Source: Paludibacterium denitrificans (GTDB lineage Bacteria; Pseudomonadota; Gammaproteobacteria; Burkholderiales; Chromobacteriaceae). Taken from it: a DNA stretch of 64,000 bases. Made by a program: the position numbers and the translations under genes. The notes under the pieces are model-generated. The model saw nothing but the letters and a program-made list of their open reading frames with translations. It ran no database searches and was not told the DNA's origin. Positions 54,503 to 64,000 of the stretch are shown one piece after another; position 1 is the stretch's first letter, and each line of letters opens with the position of its first letter. The stretch spans positions 1,364,001 to 1,428,000 of the forward strand of contig NZ_WLYX01000001.1 of the NCBI RefSeq assembly GCF_009707705.1, given 5' to 3'.

Positions 54503-55792
54503 TCAGCTTAGTCGACGTTTGTCGGGGGAAGCAGACGCCAGCGCGGCATCAATCATCGTCACGATGCGCGCACAGGCGCCACGGTGCGCGGCGGTAAAGG
54601 CAAGCGCTGCGGTGTGCATGCTTTGGCGTGTAGCGGGATCAGCCAGCAGTTGCCGGGCGGTAGTCACCAGTTGCGCCGCATCAGCCACCTGACGGGCGGC
54701 CCCGGCGGCGAGGGCGTGTGCGCTGGCTTCGGCAAAATTGAACATCGACGGGCCAAACAGCACCGGCAGACCGATGCTGGCCGGTTCGATCAGATTTTGC
54801 CCACCCAGCGGCAACAGGCTACCGCCGACAAAGGCAACATCGGCGGCGGCGTAGTAGGCAAACAACTCGCCCATGCTATCGCCCAGCCAGACGCGCGTGG
54901 TCGGCGCCAGCGGCTGCTCATCACTACGCCGTTGCAGCGGGAAACCGAGGTTTTCGGCCAACTGCACCACGCTGTCGAAGCGTTCCGGATGGCGCGGGAC
55001 CAACACCAGCAAGGTATCGCCCAGCTGGTCTGCCGCCTCCTGCCAGGCTTGCAGGATCAACGCTTCCTCGCCGTCGCGCGTGCTGGCACACACCAGCACC
55101 GGCCGCGCACCGATTCGTTGCCTGAAGATCTGGCCCAGCGCCAGTTTGTCGGCGGGCGGGGTGAAATCGTACTTGGTATTGCCGCACACCTGCGGTAGCG
55201 GTCCACCCAGCTGTTGCAGCCGTTCGGCGTCACCCGCACTTTGCGCGGCAATGGCCGTCAGCGCCGCCAGCGCCGGGCCAATCAGGCTGCGGATCTTGCG
55301 ATAACCATTGAGCGATTTGGCCGACAGGCGGGCGTTGACCAGAAACAGCGGAACATGCGCCTGCTGCGCCGCGTGCATCAGGTTTGGCCACAATTCGGTT
55401 TCCATCAGCACGCCAAAGCGCGGCTGATAGGCCTGCAAAAAACGGCGTACGGCTTGCGGCCGGTCGTACGGCAGATAACGCACTTCGGCATCGGGAAACA
55501 GCTGCTCGGCAGTGGCGCGGCCGGTGGGCGTCATCTGCGTCAGCAACAACGGCGCCTCCGGCCAGCGCGCCCGCAAGGCGTTGACCAGCGGCAGCGCCGC
55601 ACGCGTTTCGCCGACGGAAACCGCATGCACCCAGATCGCGCCTGTGGCTCGCGGCTTACAAGGTTGGCCGAAACGCTCGTCCCAATGCTGCAGATACGCC
55701 GGGGCTTTTTGCGCACGTTTTTTCAGGTAGCGGCGCACCAGCGGCAGCGCCAGCGTCCACAGTGCCGAATACAGCGTGCGCTGCCAGCTCAT
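54503..55792 (-). CDS. waaA: Kdo transferase WaaA
   Basis: Adds Kdo to lipid A at the inner membrane. An intact 429-residue frame with one N-terminal membrane segment (ALWTLALPLV), WVHAVSVGETRAALPLV, METELWPNLMHAA and the GT-30 sugar-nucleotide region FVGGSLLPLGGQNLIEPAS. Its start overlaps the waaC stop (ATGA), so the two LPS genes form one unit. Confidence 0.96.
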   Translation of the reverse strand: MSWQRTLYSALWTLALPLVRRYLKKRAQKAPAYLQHWDERFGQPCKPRATGAIWVHAVSVGETRAALPLVNALRARWPEAPLLLTQMTPTGRATAEQLFPDAEVRYLPYDRPQAVRRFLQAYQPRFGVLMETELWPNLMHAAQQAHVPLFLVNARLSAKSLNGYRKIRSLIGPALAALTAIAAQSAGDAERLQQLGGPLPQVCGNTKYDFTPPADKLALGQIFRQRIGARPVLVCASTRDGEEALILQAWQEAADQLGDTLLVLVPRHPERFDSVVQLAENLGFPLQRRSDEQPLAPTTRVWLGDSMGELFAYYAAADVAFVGGSLLPLGGQNLIEPASIGLPVLFGPSMFNFAEASAHALAAGAARQVADAAQLVTTARQLLADPATRQSMHTAALAFTAAHRGACARIVTMIDAALASASPDKRRLS

Positions 55793-56752
55793 TGCCAGCC
55801 CTGCCGTGCCTGTAAGGCGCCCAATACTTCATCCACCGACGGACATTGGCCAATGTTGCCCAGATTGGTCGCCTGCGCGGTTTCCACCACGCCGGTCTTG
55901 TGCGGATCGGTATCGGTATAGATCGCCACCAGCGGCACCTTGAGTGCATTGGCCAGATGGGTGAGGCCAGTATCCACGCCGATCACCGCGCTGGCGTGTC
56001 CGATCAGCCCGGCGGCCTCCAGCAGCGATAATTTCGGCGCTACCACCGCCGTTAAAGCAACGCAGCGGCCAGGCGCTCTGCCCGTTGTTTCTCTGCCGCA
56101 TTGCCCCACGGCAACACCAGCACCATGTCGTGCTGCTGCGCCAGCTGCTTGCCCAGCGCGATCCAGTGCGCTTCCGGCCATTCCTTGGAAGCCCGGCTGG
56201 TGGCATGCAGCAACACCGCGTAACGCCCGGACAGCAGCCACGATGGCCGTTCGCCCGGCTGCACGCCAAAAACCGGTTCACCTTGCGGCGTGTAACCAAA
56301 AATCTTGCCAAACAGCTGGCGGTTACGCTCGATGGCCGACAAATCCTTGCTCACCTGATGACGTTTGTCATAGAGCAGGCTAGCCAGTGGCTCGCGAATG
56401 CTCTGCCAGTTGTAGCCGGTCAACGGCGCCTTGGCCCATTTGGCCGGGATGGCGCTTTTGAGCAGGCCCCGGCTATCCACCACCAATTCCCAGCGCGTGG
56501 CGCGCAGTGTCTGGCGCAACGCGGCGATTTCACGCCAGGTTGCGAGCTGCCACAAATGCTTGCGCCAGCGCCGCCGAGGCAAGCGGAATCACCTGCGCCA
56601 CAGCCGGGTGCAGGCGAGCCATGTCGGCAAAACTTTCTTCGGCCAACCAGGCAATGCGGAAATTGGGGTAGTGCGCTTTCAGTTCGGTAATGGCTAATAC
56701 CGGTGTGGATAAGGTCGCCCATCGACGAGGTGCGCACAATCAGCACATTCAT
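55789..56752 (-). CDS. waaC: LPS heptosyltransferase I (several frame breaks)
   Basis: Adds the first heptose to Kdo. MNVLIVRTSSMGDLIHT, then the shifted AITELKAHYPNFRIAWLAEE, VVDSRGLLKSAIPAKWAK, LLHATSRASKEWPEAHW and AVIGVDTGLTHLANAL are present in order. Breaks lie near 56695 (Thr-Leu-Pro-Ala-Ile expected), near 56570 and near 56054 (GTTAAAGC at an expected GCCGGC). Start at 56752, with an alternative ATG one codon upstream. About 320 residues. Confidence 0.92.
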
Positions 56753-57248
56753 CATGGCGCGCATTGTACGAGCGGGCCTGTGGTTAACCAAGTAAAATCC
56801 ACGCAGAGCATTTGTGGATAACTGGTTGTGAATAACTTTCCTGCATTTTATCCACATCCTGTCAGATCATCGTGCACCAAAACAATCCCATGCTCATCAA
56901 CAAGGCAAACAACTGAAGTGATTGATGTTTTTCACGGTTATCCACAGAAACGGCTGATATCATCAGTTTTATCAAATAAATAATGCGGTAATGATTAACT
57001 GACGACGTCTGCAGAAAATGCCCGTTCACAGACCTGTTGGCACAGCTTACGCACAGCATGTGGATAAAGCACGAAATACAGAACGCGATAAAACTATCCA
57101 CAACTGATCAAAGCGACAATCACACGTTGGACAACAGCTTTTGTAGCAAGGTAATCAGCTGAATTAAAACAGGAAAACATGGTTATCCACAGTAATCAGT
57201 GATGTTCTACCAGTTTCATCAAAATAATTACGGGAATACTAAGAAAAG
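56753..57248. promoter_or_regulatory. AT-rich intergenic region with a cluster of DnaA boxes
   Basis: Five perfect TTATCCACA boxes lie at 56813-56821 (-), 56848-56856 (+), 56938-56946 (+), 57059-57067 (-) and 57183-57191 (+). One-mismatch boxes lie at 56827-56835 and 57094-57102. The stretch is far richer in A and T than its flanks and codes for nothing recognisable. The density and the mixed orientations suit a replication origin or a DnaA-titration site. No dnaA, dnaN or gyrB lies in this window. Confidence 0.7.
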
Positions 57249-58008
57249 ATGCGAGTCGCACTTAGCGTGGTCATCATTACCAAAAATGCAGCCGAGGCAA
57301 TTGGAACAAACCTTGCAAAGCGTCAGCTGGGCGAATGAACTGGTGATTGTCGATTCAGGCAGTACTGACCAGACTCTGGCCATAGCCTCTGCCTATCACG
57401 CTAAAGTTATCCACCAGGACTGGTTGGGATTCGGCCCACAAAAGCAATTTGCGGTACAGCAAGCCAGCCACGACTGGGTGTTGTGTCTGGATGCGGATGA
57501 ATGGCTATCGACAGAATTGCAATTGGAAATCAAGGAATTACTGAACAATCCACAGGCAGAAGCCTATCGTTTTCCCCGTTGCAACCGTTTTATGGGTCGT
57601 TTCCTGAAACACGGAGAAGGCTATCCGGACTGGAGTCTGCGGCTGTTTGATCGACGACATGCCCGCTGGTCAGATGATCTGGTGCATGAATACGTGATCA
57701 GCGATCTGCCTGTGGAAAACCTCAAACACGACCTGATGCACGAATCGGGTGAAGACATTGCGCTCTACCTGAGCAAGCAAAACCGCTACACCACGCTGCA
57801 GGCAGAAACGCTGCACCGGCGCGGCAAACGCGTAGGTTGGCCGAAACTGCTGTTCAGCCCGCTGCTGCGCTTTTTCAAATTCTATGTACTACGACGCGGC
57901 TTTCTCGATGGCGTACCGGGGCTGGTACACATCAGCATTGGCTGTTTCAACAGCTATATCAAATACGCCAAGCTGATCGAACTGCGTCGTCTGGAGAAAC
58001 ACTCATGA
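57249..58008 (+). CDS. Family 2 glycosyltransferase, WaaE/KdtX-like (frame broken)
   Basis: MRVALSVVIITKNAA starts at ATG 57249; the rest follows after a slip near 57290. ANELVIVDSGSTDQTLAIA and WVLCLDADEWLSTE hold the nucleotide-sugar and metal-binding aspartates of GT-A enzymes, and GFGPQKQFAVQQAS is typical of the LPS-core WaaE group. About 250 residues. Its stop overlaps the epimerase start, so they are cotranscribed, away from waaC across the DnaA-box region. Confidence 0.88.
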
Positions 58009-58975
58009 AAATTCTGGTCACCGGCGCCGCCGGTTTCATCGGACGTGCGGTCTGTGATCGCCTGCTCAACGAAGGCGGCATCAGCGTCGTTGGGGTCGAT
58101 AACCTGAACGATTACTACGCTGTGGAGCTGAAACAGGCTCGTCTTGCCACGTTAACCGGCCGTGACGGCTTTTTCTTCCAGCAACTGGATCTGGCTGACT
58201 GGAACGCCGTACGCGCGCTGTACGAGGCTCAGGGCTTCGATTACGTGATTCATCTGGCGGCTCAGGCTGGCGTGCGCTATTCCATCCAGAACCCGCACGT
58301 CTACGCGCAAAGCAATCTGGTGGGCATGACCAACATCCCGGAAGCCTGTCGCCAGTACCCGGTCAAGCATCTGGTGTTTGCCAGCTCCAGCAGTGTGTAC
58401 GGCAAAAATGCCAAAGTGCCGTTCAGCGAAGACGACCGCGTGGATGAACCGGTCAGCTTCTACGCCGCCACCAAGAAAGCCAACGAAGTGATGGCGCACA
58501 GCTACGCCCATCTCTACCAGTACCCGATCACCGGGCTGCGCTTTTTCACGGTATACGGCCCGTGGGGACGACCAGACATGGCGCCGTGGCTGTTTACCGA
58601 GGCCATTCTCAACGGCAAGCCGATCAAGGTGTTCAACCACGGCAAGATGCAGCGTGATTTCACTTACATCGACGACATCGTGGAAGGCATCTTGCGCGTG
58701 ATGCGCCATCCGGCCAGCGGCGCAGTGCCGTTTGCCGTCTACAACATCGGCAACCACAACCCGGTGGAGCTGATGGCGTTCATTGAAGCCATTGAGCAAT
58801 CCTGCGGCCGGAAGCGGTAAAAGAGTACTACCCGATGCAGGATGGCGATGTGCCGATCACCTATGCCGATACCGCCCGTCTGCGCGCCGCGGTAGGGTTC
58901 TCGCCCGATACGCCGCTACGTGTTGGCATGCAGCGTTTTGTCGACTGGTATCGCGCCTACCATCAGCAAGACTGA
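58005..58975 (+). CDS. NAD-dependent epimerase, UDP-glucuronate 4-epimerase-like (frame broken near the end)
   Basis: An extended SDR enzyme with ILVTGAAGFIGRAVCDRLL, FASSSSVYG, the YxxxK pair in SFYAATKKANEVMAHSYAHL, and FFTVYGPWGRPDMAP. The last block and WGRPDMA point to the UDP-glucuronate 4-epimerase group, which supplies galacturonate for surface polysaccharide. A slip near 58812-58820 precedes AVKEYYPMQDGDVPITYADT; the stop is at 58975. About 323 residues. Confidence 0.88.
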
Positions 58976-59413
58976 CGACGACAAGGTTGGCCGAACTTTG
59001 GCCAACCTCACTGCGCTGTTGCCTGCCAAATGGCATCGACACTGTGTTGTCGATAAGACAAATTGATGAAGCTGATAAAAAAAGCGCAGAAAAAGTGCAG
59101 CTTGCTGCCGTTTTCCCGCTGACAAGCGCCGATTTCGGTTTATCATGTTGGGCTTCCGGGAATGGCTGTGTGCTCCGGGCTTGCCATAATCACCCCAACA
59201 GAGGGTAAATGGCGGCCTCCCGATGTGGCCCTTTCCGGCGTAAGCGTCGGCCGCTTTACTGGCTAACGTTTACGTTAAGTAGATAACACCACAAGACCTC
59301 ATACCGAGGCCGAGTCCCCCATAACAAGACGGAACCACGATGTTCCGCCACCGCAGGCCGCAGGGCATAACTGCCGGGACTCCTCATACAGTCAACGTCA
59401 AGGGATAGCTAGA
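58976..59413. other. Intergenic region before the CoA-transferase gene
   Basis: A GTTGGCCGAA copy lies at about 58985 with a partial inverted TTGGCCAACC next to it, making a short hairpin after the epimerase. Nothing else is recognisable; the rest must hold the promoter of the CoA-transferase gene. Confidence 0.45.
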
Positions 59414-60911
59414 ATGTACGAAGACCGCATTCGCATGCGTTCGCTCATGGACCGAGTCATGAGCGCTGATGAAGCCGCCAAACTGATTGATGACGGCATG
59501 GTGGTTGGCATGAGTGGTTTTACCCGTGCGGGTGATGCCAAGGACATGCCGATTGCCATGGCCAAGCGCGCCAAAGAGCATCCGATGAAGGTGACGCTGA
59601 TCACCGGTGCCTCGCTGGGTCATGATTCCGACAAAACCCTGACCGAATCCGGCATCTTGGCACGCCGTCTGCCGTTCCGGTGGATACCACGCTGCGTGGC
59701 GCCATCAACCACGGCGACGTGATGTTTACCGACCAGCACTTGTCGGAAACGGTGGAATTCCTGCGTGCCGGTGTTTACGGCAAGCTGGATGTGGCCGTGA
59801 TTGAAGCCGTATCGATTACCGAAAACGGCGGCATCGTGCCCAGTTCGTCGGTGGGTAACTCGGCCAGCTTTGCCATCCTGGCGGAAAAGGTGATCGTCGA
59901 GATCAACCTGTCGCAGCCGCTGGGCTTTGAAGGCATGCACGACATCTGGATTCCGGGTCGTCGTCCGAACCGCGAACCGCTGCCGATCATGAACGCCGCT
60001 GACCGCGTCGGCACCACCGAAGTGAAGATTGACCCGGCCAAGATTGCCGCCATCATCATCACCGATACGCCGGACAGTGCGTCCAACGCCATGCTAAGCC
60101 GATGAAGAAACCCAGATGATTGCCAATCACCTGATCGAATTCTTCATCCACGAAGTGAAACGTGGCCGCATGCTTAAGCACAGCTGCTTACCATTCAGTC
60201 CGGTATCGGCACCATTGCCAACGCCGTGCTGACCGGCTTCAAGAATTCGCCGTTCGAAAATCTGGAGATGTACTCTGAAGTGCTGCAGGACTCCACCTTC
60301 GAACTGATGGATGCTTAAGCAAGATGAACTTTGCTTCCTGTTCGTCCATCACCGTGTCCAAGGCGATGCAGGAAAAGGTCTTCAAGAACCTCGACCAGTA
60401 CCGCAACAAGCTGGTGTTGCGTCCGCAAGAAGTCAGCAACCATCCGGAAGTGATCCGCCGTCTGGGCCTGATCGCCCTGAACACCGCGCTGGAAGCCGAC
60501 ATCTACGGTAACGTCAACTCCACCCATGTTCGTGGCACGCACATGATGAACGGCATTGGCGGTTCCGGTGACTTTGCCCGTAACGCCTTCATGGCAATCT
60601 TCGCCACCAAATCGGTGGCCAAGGACGGCAAGATCTCCAGTATCGTCCCGATGGTGCCACACGTGGACCACAACGAGCACGATGTCGACATCATCGTGAC
60701 CGAACAGGGTCTGGCCGATCTGCGTACGCTGTCGCCGCGCGAACGCGTACCGTTGATCATCGAAAACTGTGCTCATCCGAGCTACCGCGACGTGCTGCGC
60801 GATTACTACAAGGATGCGCTCAAATACGGTGGTCAAACCCCGCATGCGCTGGAACGTGCTTACGAAATGCACATCCGCCTGCGTGATACCGGCTCCATGC
60901 TGCTTACCTGA
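59414..60911 (+). CDS. Acetyl-CoA hydrolase/transferase family enzyme (four frame breaks)
   Basis: MYEDRIRMRSLMDRVMSADE, VVGMSGFTRAGDAKDMP, IWIPGRRPNREPLPI and VDIIVTEQGLADLR place it in the family that moves CoA between succinate, acetate or propionate. Breaks lie near 59678 (LPFQVDTTLRGA expected; CCAGG reads CCGG), 60093-60099, 60172-60179 and 60313-60320, the last three at expected GCCGGC. Total length is about 497 residues. Acetate overflow or propionate use is likely, but the exact acyl groups cannot be told. Confidence 0.93.
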
Positions 60912-60930
60912 GCTTGTGGTTCTGGCTGTT

Positions 60931-60958
60931 AAAAAAGCCCGCTTCGGCGGGCTTTTTT
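60931..60958. terminator. Bidirectional terminator after the CoA-transferase gene
   Basis: GCCCGC and GCGGGC pair around TTCG, with six A residues before and six T residues after. It serves both convergent genes. Confidence 0.9.
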
Positions 60959-60984
60959 GCGTGTCAGGGTTGGCCGAAAACCGG

Positions 60985-62299
60985 TCAGCTATCGTTCATC
61001 TGCATGACGCTTTGCGGGTGACGTACCACCATGATCTTGTCGACACGTGTCTTGTCCATGTCCATGATCTCGAAGGTGAAGCCATCCCAGTCAAAGCGAT
61101 CAGTCACCACCGGCACCCGTCCCAGCGCAAACATCATGACGCCGCCCAGCGTGTGGATGTTGCCGGTATCTTCGCCCGGCAGCGTCACGTCGCTCAGGTC
61201 GAAAAATTCGCGGAAACGGTCGAGCGAGACCATGCCGTCGATCAGCCAGCTGCCATCCTCGCGTTGCAGAATTTCGTCATCTTCCGGCCCGGTTGCCGGA
61301 AGATCGCCGACGATCGCTTCCAGTACATCGTTCATGGTCACCAGCCCCTCCAGCTCGCCATATTCATCCACCACCAGCGCGATATGGCTGCGTGACAGCT
61401 TGAACTGTTCCAGCAGTTGCTTGAGCGAAACCGTGGCCGGGACGAACAGCGGCGGCAGCAGGTTGGCGGCAAAGTCCACCGGTTGACCGGACAGCGTCAG
61501 GTTGAGCATGCGCTTGGAATCGAGAATGCCCAGCACATGTTCCATGCCACCCTTGCACACCGGAAAACGTGAATAGCTGCTGGCCTGCAACAGCTGGCGG
61601 TTGTCGGCCAGCGCGTCTTCCATGTCGATGGATACGATGTCCTTGCGCGGCGTCATGATGGCCGCGACGCGGCGGTCGTCCAGGGCGGAAGATGTTTTCC
61701 ACCAGTTCCTGTTCCGCCCGGTCGAACACGCCTTCATCCGCGCCTTGCTCCATCAGCACGCGGATTTCTTCTTCGGTGATCGATGGCTCCTGACTTTGGT
61801 GGGCGCCCATCAGCCGCAACACGCTGTCGGTGGCCTGACTCAATAACCGCACCAGCGGTGCCACCGAGCGTGACAGCCAGCGCATTGGGCGCGACAGGGC
61901 AATGGCCACCTTTTCCGGATTGAGCATGGCCAGCCGTTTGGGCACCAGTTCACCCAGAATCAACGACAGGGTGGTGATGAAGATCACCATCAGGGTCAGC
62001 GACAGCGGTTTGCTATACGGTGCCAGCAGCGGATAGCCCTGCAACCAGTGGCGTAATTGCTCGGCAATCGCCGCTTCGCCATACACCCCGGACAGGATGC
62101 TGATGGAAGTAATGCCGATCTGCACGGTGGAGAGAAAGCGGGTGGGTTCTTCGGCCAACTGCAACGCGGCCTGCGCGCCTTTGTGGCCATCGTCGGCCCA
62201 TTGTTGCAGGCGAATCTTACGCGACGACACGATAGCGATTTCCGACATGGCAAACACGCCATTGAGGAGAATCAGCAACAGCAAAATGAAAATATCCAC
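60985..62299 (-). CDS. CNNM/CorC-family membrane protein with CBS domains (frame broken)
   Basis: Domain order: a DUF21 membrane domain (MDIFILLLLILLNGVFAMSEI to about residue 190), two CBS domains (VAAIMTPRKDIVSIDMED; LVVDEYGELEGLVTMNDVLEAIVG) and a C-terminal CorC_HlyC domain (SWLIDGMVSLDRF...LGGVMMFALGRVP). Relatives are linked to magnesium or cobalt efflux. An extra C near 61684 (CGCCTGG read as CGCCCTGG) breaks the frame before the CBS pair. About 437 residues. Confidence 0.9.
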
Positions 62300-62400
62300 G
62301 ATCGCGCTAACTGAATGATGGGACGTTCAAGCTTAGGGGAATGCCCGTCGGCTGGGAAGGGCGTTTTGCCGCACAACCAGCCGCTGGCTGGCCGTGAGGA

Positions 62401-63123
62401 TCAGAACAGGCTGGTTTGCCGTGTGGCGCTGGCGGCGTGCCAGTCCAGCGTGGGACGGCCATGCGCAGCCAGCCGGGCATTGACACGGGAAAAATGCTTA
62501 CGCTAGCCATGAAACCCGCGGCTGGCAGACAGCGGCGAAGGGTGCGCGGCGGTGAGAACCAGATGGCGCTGGCTGTCGATACGTTCGGCCTTGCCTTGCG
62601 CCCAGTTGCCCCACAACAGGAACACGCAGCCGGGATTGTCGCGATTAACGGCATCGATCAGCGCGTCGCTAACAGCTTGCCAGCCTACTTTGGCATGACT
62701 GCTTACACGATCCTGTTCCACGGTCAGCACGCTATTGAGCAGTAATACCCCTTGGGCCGCCCAATGGCTCAGATCGCCACTTTCCGGGCTGCCACCGCCC
62801 AGATCCGCCATCATTTCCTTGTAGATATTGCGCAGCGAAGGCGGGATACGCACGCCGGGCGGAACCGAAAACGACAACCCCATGGCCTCACCGGCGCCGT
62901 GATAGGGGTCTTGCCCCAGAATCACCACGCGCACATCTTCTGGTGCCTGAAAAGACAGGGCATTGAATATCAATGGGCGTGGTGGGAACAGGGTTTTGCC
63001 TGCCGCGGCCAATTGGCTCAAGGCGCGGTCGATCTGCACCAGCCGGGGCGCCACGTCGGGCGCGGTCAATACCGTTTCCCAGTGCCGGATGCACGCGTGC
63101 CAGCGCTGGTGCCAGATAATCAA
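62401..63123 (-). CDS. ung: Uracil-DNA glycosylase (internal stop)
   Basis: Removes uracil from DNA. The catalytic block VVILGQDPYHGAGEAMGLSFS and the HPSPLSASRGF loop are present. At about 62505 an in-frame TAG follows Gly-Phe-His-Gly; the frame then continues as RKHFSRVNARLAAHGRPTLDW and ends TRQTSLF at 62401. The expected Gly-Cys-Arg-His-Phe would need a GCCGGC at this point. The start is a TTG at 63123. About 240 residues. Confidence 0.93.
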
Positions 63124-63197
63124 GTGAGAGGGATGTTGCAGACAGTACAGTATTCATGCCGAATCAGACCGGAGGCGATGCCGTGGGTTCAAAATAA

Positions 63198-63221
63198 AAG
63201 GCCATTCACGCGAATGGCCTT
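63198..63221. terminator. Hairpin between the rhodanese gene and ung
   Basis: AAGGCCATTC and GAATGGCCTT pair around ACGC just after the rhodanese stop on the minus strand. Confidence 0.7.
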
Positions 63222-63245
63222 GGCTCTGGCGATAACAAGTGTTGG

Positions 63246-63572
63246 CTAGTAGTGCGCCATGCTGGTGTCGACTTCGTTGGCCCACGCTTCCACGCCACCA
63301 CGCAGGCTAATCACATCGGCAAAGCCGACGTCGCTCAGGTAAATGCCAACCTGATAGCTACGTACGCCGTGGTGGCAGATGATGACCAGCGGTTGATCGT
63401 CCGGCAGCTCGGACTGGCGCAGCGGTACCAAGTGCATCGGAATATGTTCCGAACCCGGTATCTTGGCCAGCGCCACTTCCCAGTCTTCACGAACATCCAG
63501 CAGGTAAGGCGGCTCCAGCGTGGCATCTGCCAGCCAAGCGGCCAGATCACTGGCCGTAATTTCCCGTACCAT
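63246..63572 (-). CDS. Single-domain rhodanese (sulfurtransferase)
   Basis: An intact 108-residue protein. YLLDVREDWEVALAKIPGSEHIP is the CH2A-like segment and IICHHGVRSYQVGIYL holds the active-site Cys in a CHHGVRS loop. Members carry sulfur as a persulfide. Its start directly abuts the pcm stop, so the pair is cotranscribed. The partner is unknown. Confidence 0.93.
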   Translation of the reverse strand: MVREITASDLAAWLADATLEPPYLLDVREDWEVALAKIPGSEHIPMHLVPLRQSELPDDQPLVIICHHGVRSYQVGIYLSDVGFADVISLRGGVEAWANEVDTSMAHY

Positions 63573-64000
63573 CAGAAAGCGAAGCGTTCCGGCTCGATGG
63601 CTTCGTACTTGGCCGGGCGCGCGATACAGGTTTCGAACAGGTTGGTTTCGCTGAAACCGGTTTCACTCTCGCGTTTGATCAGCTTGGTGGTCATTACCGG
63701 CTTGTCGCCAACGATCACGATCATGCGGCCACCAATGGCCAGCTGCGCCTTCAGGTTTTCCGGTACCACCGGCAGCGAACCGCCAACCACGATGACGTCA
63801 AACGGTGCTTGCGAAGCCAGGCCTTCCAGACCGTTGCCTTCCACCAGCGTTACGTTGCTGATGCCTACTTTTTCAGGTTTTCAGCCGCCTGTGCCTTGAT
63901 GTCGGCATCGATTTCCACGCTGTATACGTGGCAGCCGAGTTTGGCCAGCAGGGCAGTCAGATAACCGGCGCCGGTGCCAATTTCCAGCACCTTGTCTTCT
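63572..64000 (-). CDS. pcm: Protein-L-isoaspartate O-methyltransferase, partial (frame broken)
   Basis: The gene enters from beyond the right edge. KVLEIGTGAGYLTALLAKLG (SAM-binding motif I), SVEIDADIKAQAAE and FDVIVVGGSLPVVPENLKAQ identify the family, which repairs isoaspartyl residues in aged proteins. A slip near 63868 in a T-run shifts the frame after AAENLK. The C-terminus ends IEPERFAF. The N-terminal part and the start are outside the window. Confidence 0.85.

Overview
The window comes from a GC-rich betaproteobacterium of the Neisseriales, closest in gene content and order to Chromobacteriaceae such as Chromobacterium, Vogesella or Aquitalea. The reasons are the pairs hemA-prfA and rubredoxin-thiD-thiE-hemL, the tkt-gap-pgk-fba cluster, pilT-pilU, and a short word repeated throughout in the manner of Neisseriaceae DNA uptake sequences. 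The genus is an inference.

Layout. 0.6-7.9 kb: two small membrane proteins, prfA and hemA, pdxH, and a glutathione-dependent formaldehyde detoxification pair (fghA, frmA) with a divergent LysR gene. 8-13.2 kb: parC-pilS-pilR on the minus strand. 13.5-19.8 kb: tkt, gap, pgk, a LysE-type exporter and fba. 19.9-22.5 kb: a tiny membrane protein, an AIM24-family protein, a YeeE/YedE transporter and a TusA-like protein. 22.6-23.7 kb: aroG. 23.7-29.2 kb: an AT-rich, mosaic accessory island with a 5'-truncated vgrG, a VgrG-linked metallopeptidase, unknown small proteins and an IS5-family element. 29.2-35.3 kb: dksA, cytochrome c, yggT-proC-yggS, pilT-pilU and thpR. 35.4-39.6 kb: a glutamate/aspartate-type ABC importer with a second ATPase. 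39.7-46.9 kb: rsmA, yqaA, cyaY, lptM, two LysR/exporter pairs, an FKBP and a tautomerase. 47-52 kb: haem and thiamine genes. 52-54.3 kb: a reduced sulfonate uptake cluster. 54.5-59 kb: LPS genes (waaA, waaC, a glycosyltransferase, an epimerase) split by a cluster of DnaA boxes. 59.4-64 kb: a CoA-transferase, a CNNM/CorC protein, ung, a rhodanese and part of pcm.

The dominant oddity is that more than half of the housekeeping genes carry frameshifts or stops, and these are not random. At over 35 loci the conserved protein predicts GCCGGC, and the sequence instead reads GCTTAAGC, GCTTAGC, GCTAAGC or a close variant. Intact GCCGGC was found at only two places. A second set of indels sits at expected CCWGG sites. 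I read this as systematic base-calling error at modified bases, so most of these genes are probably intact in the cell and the errors point to the strain's DNA-methylation motifs. A separate genuine signal is a 10-mer, GTTGGCCGAA, present about 49 times and absent from the accessory island. It looks like a DNA uptake sequence of an unfamiliar type.
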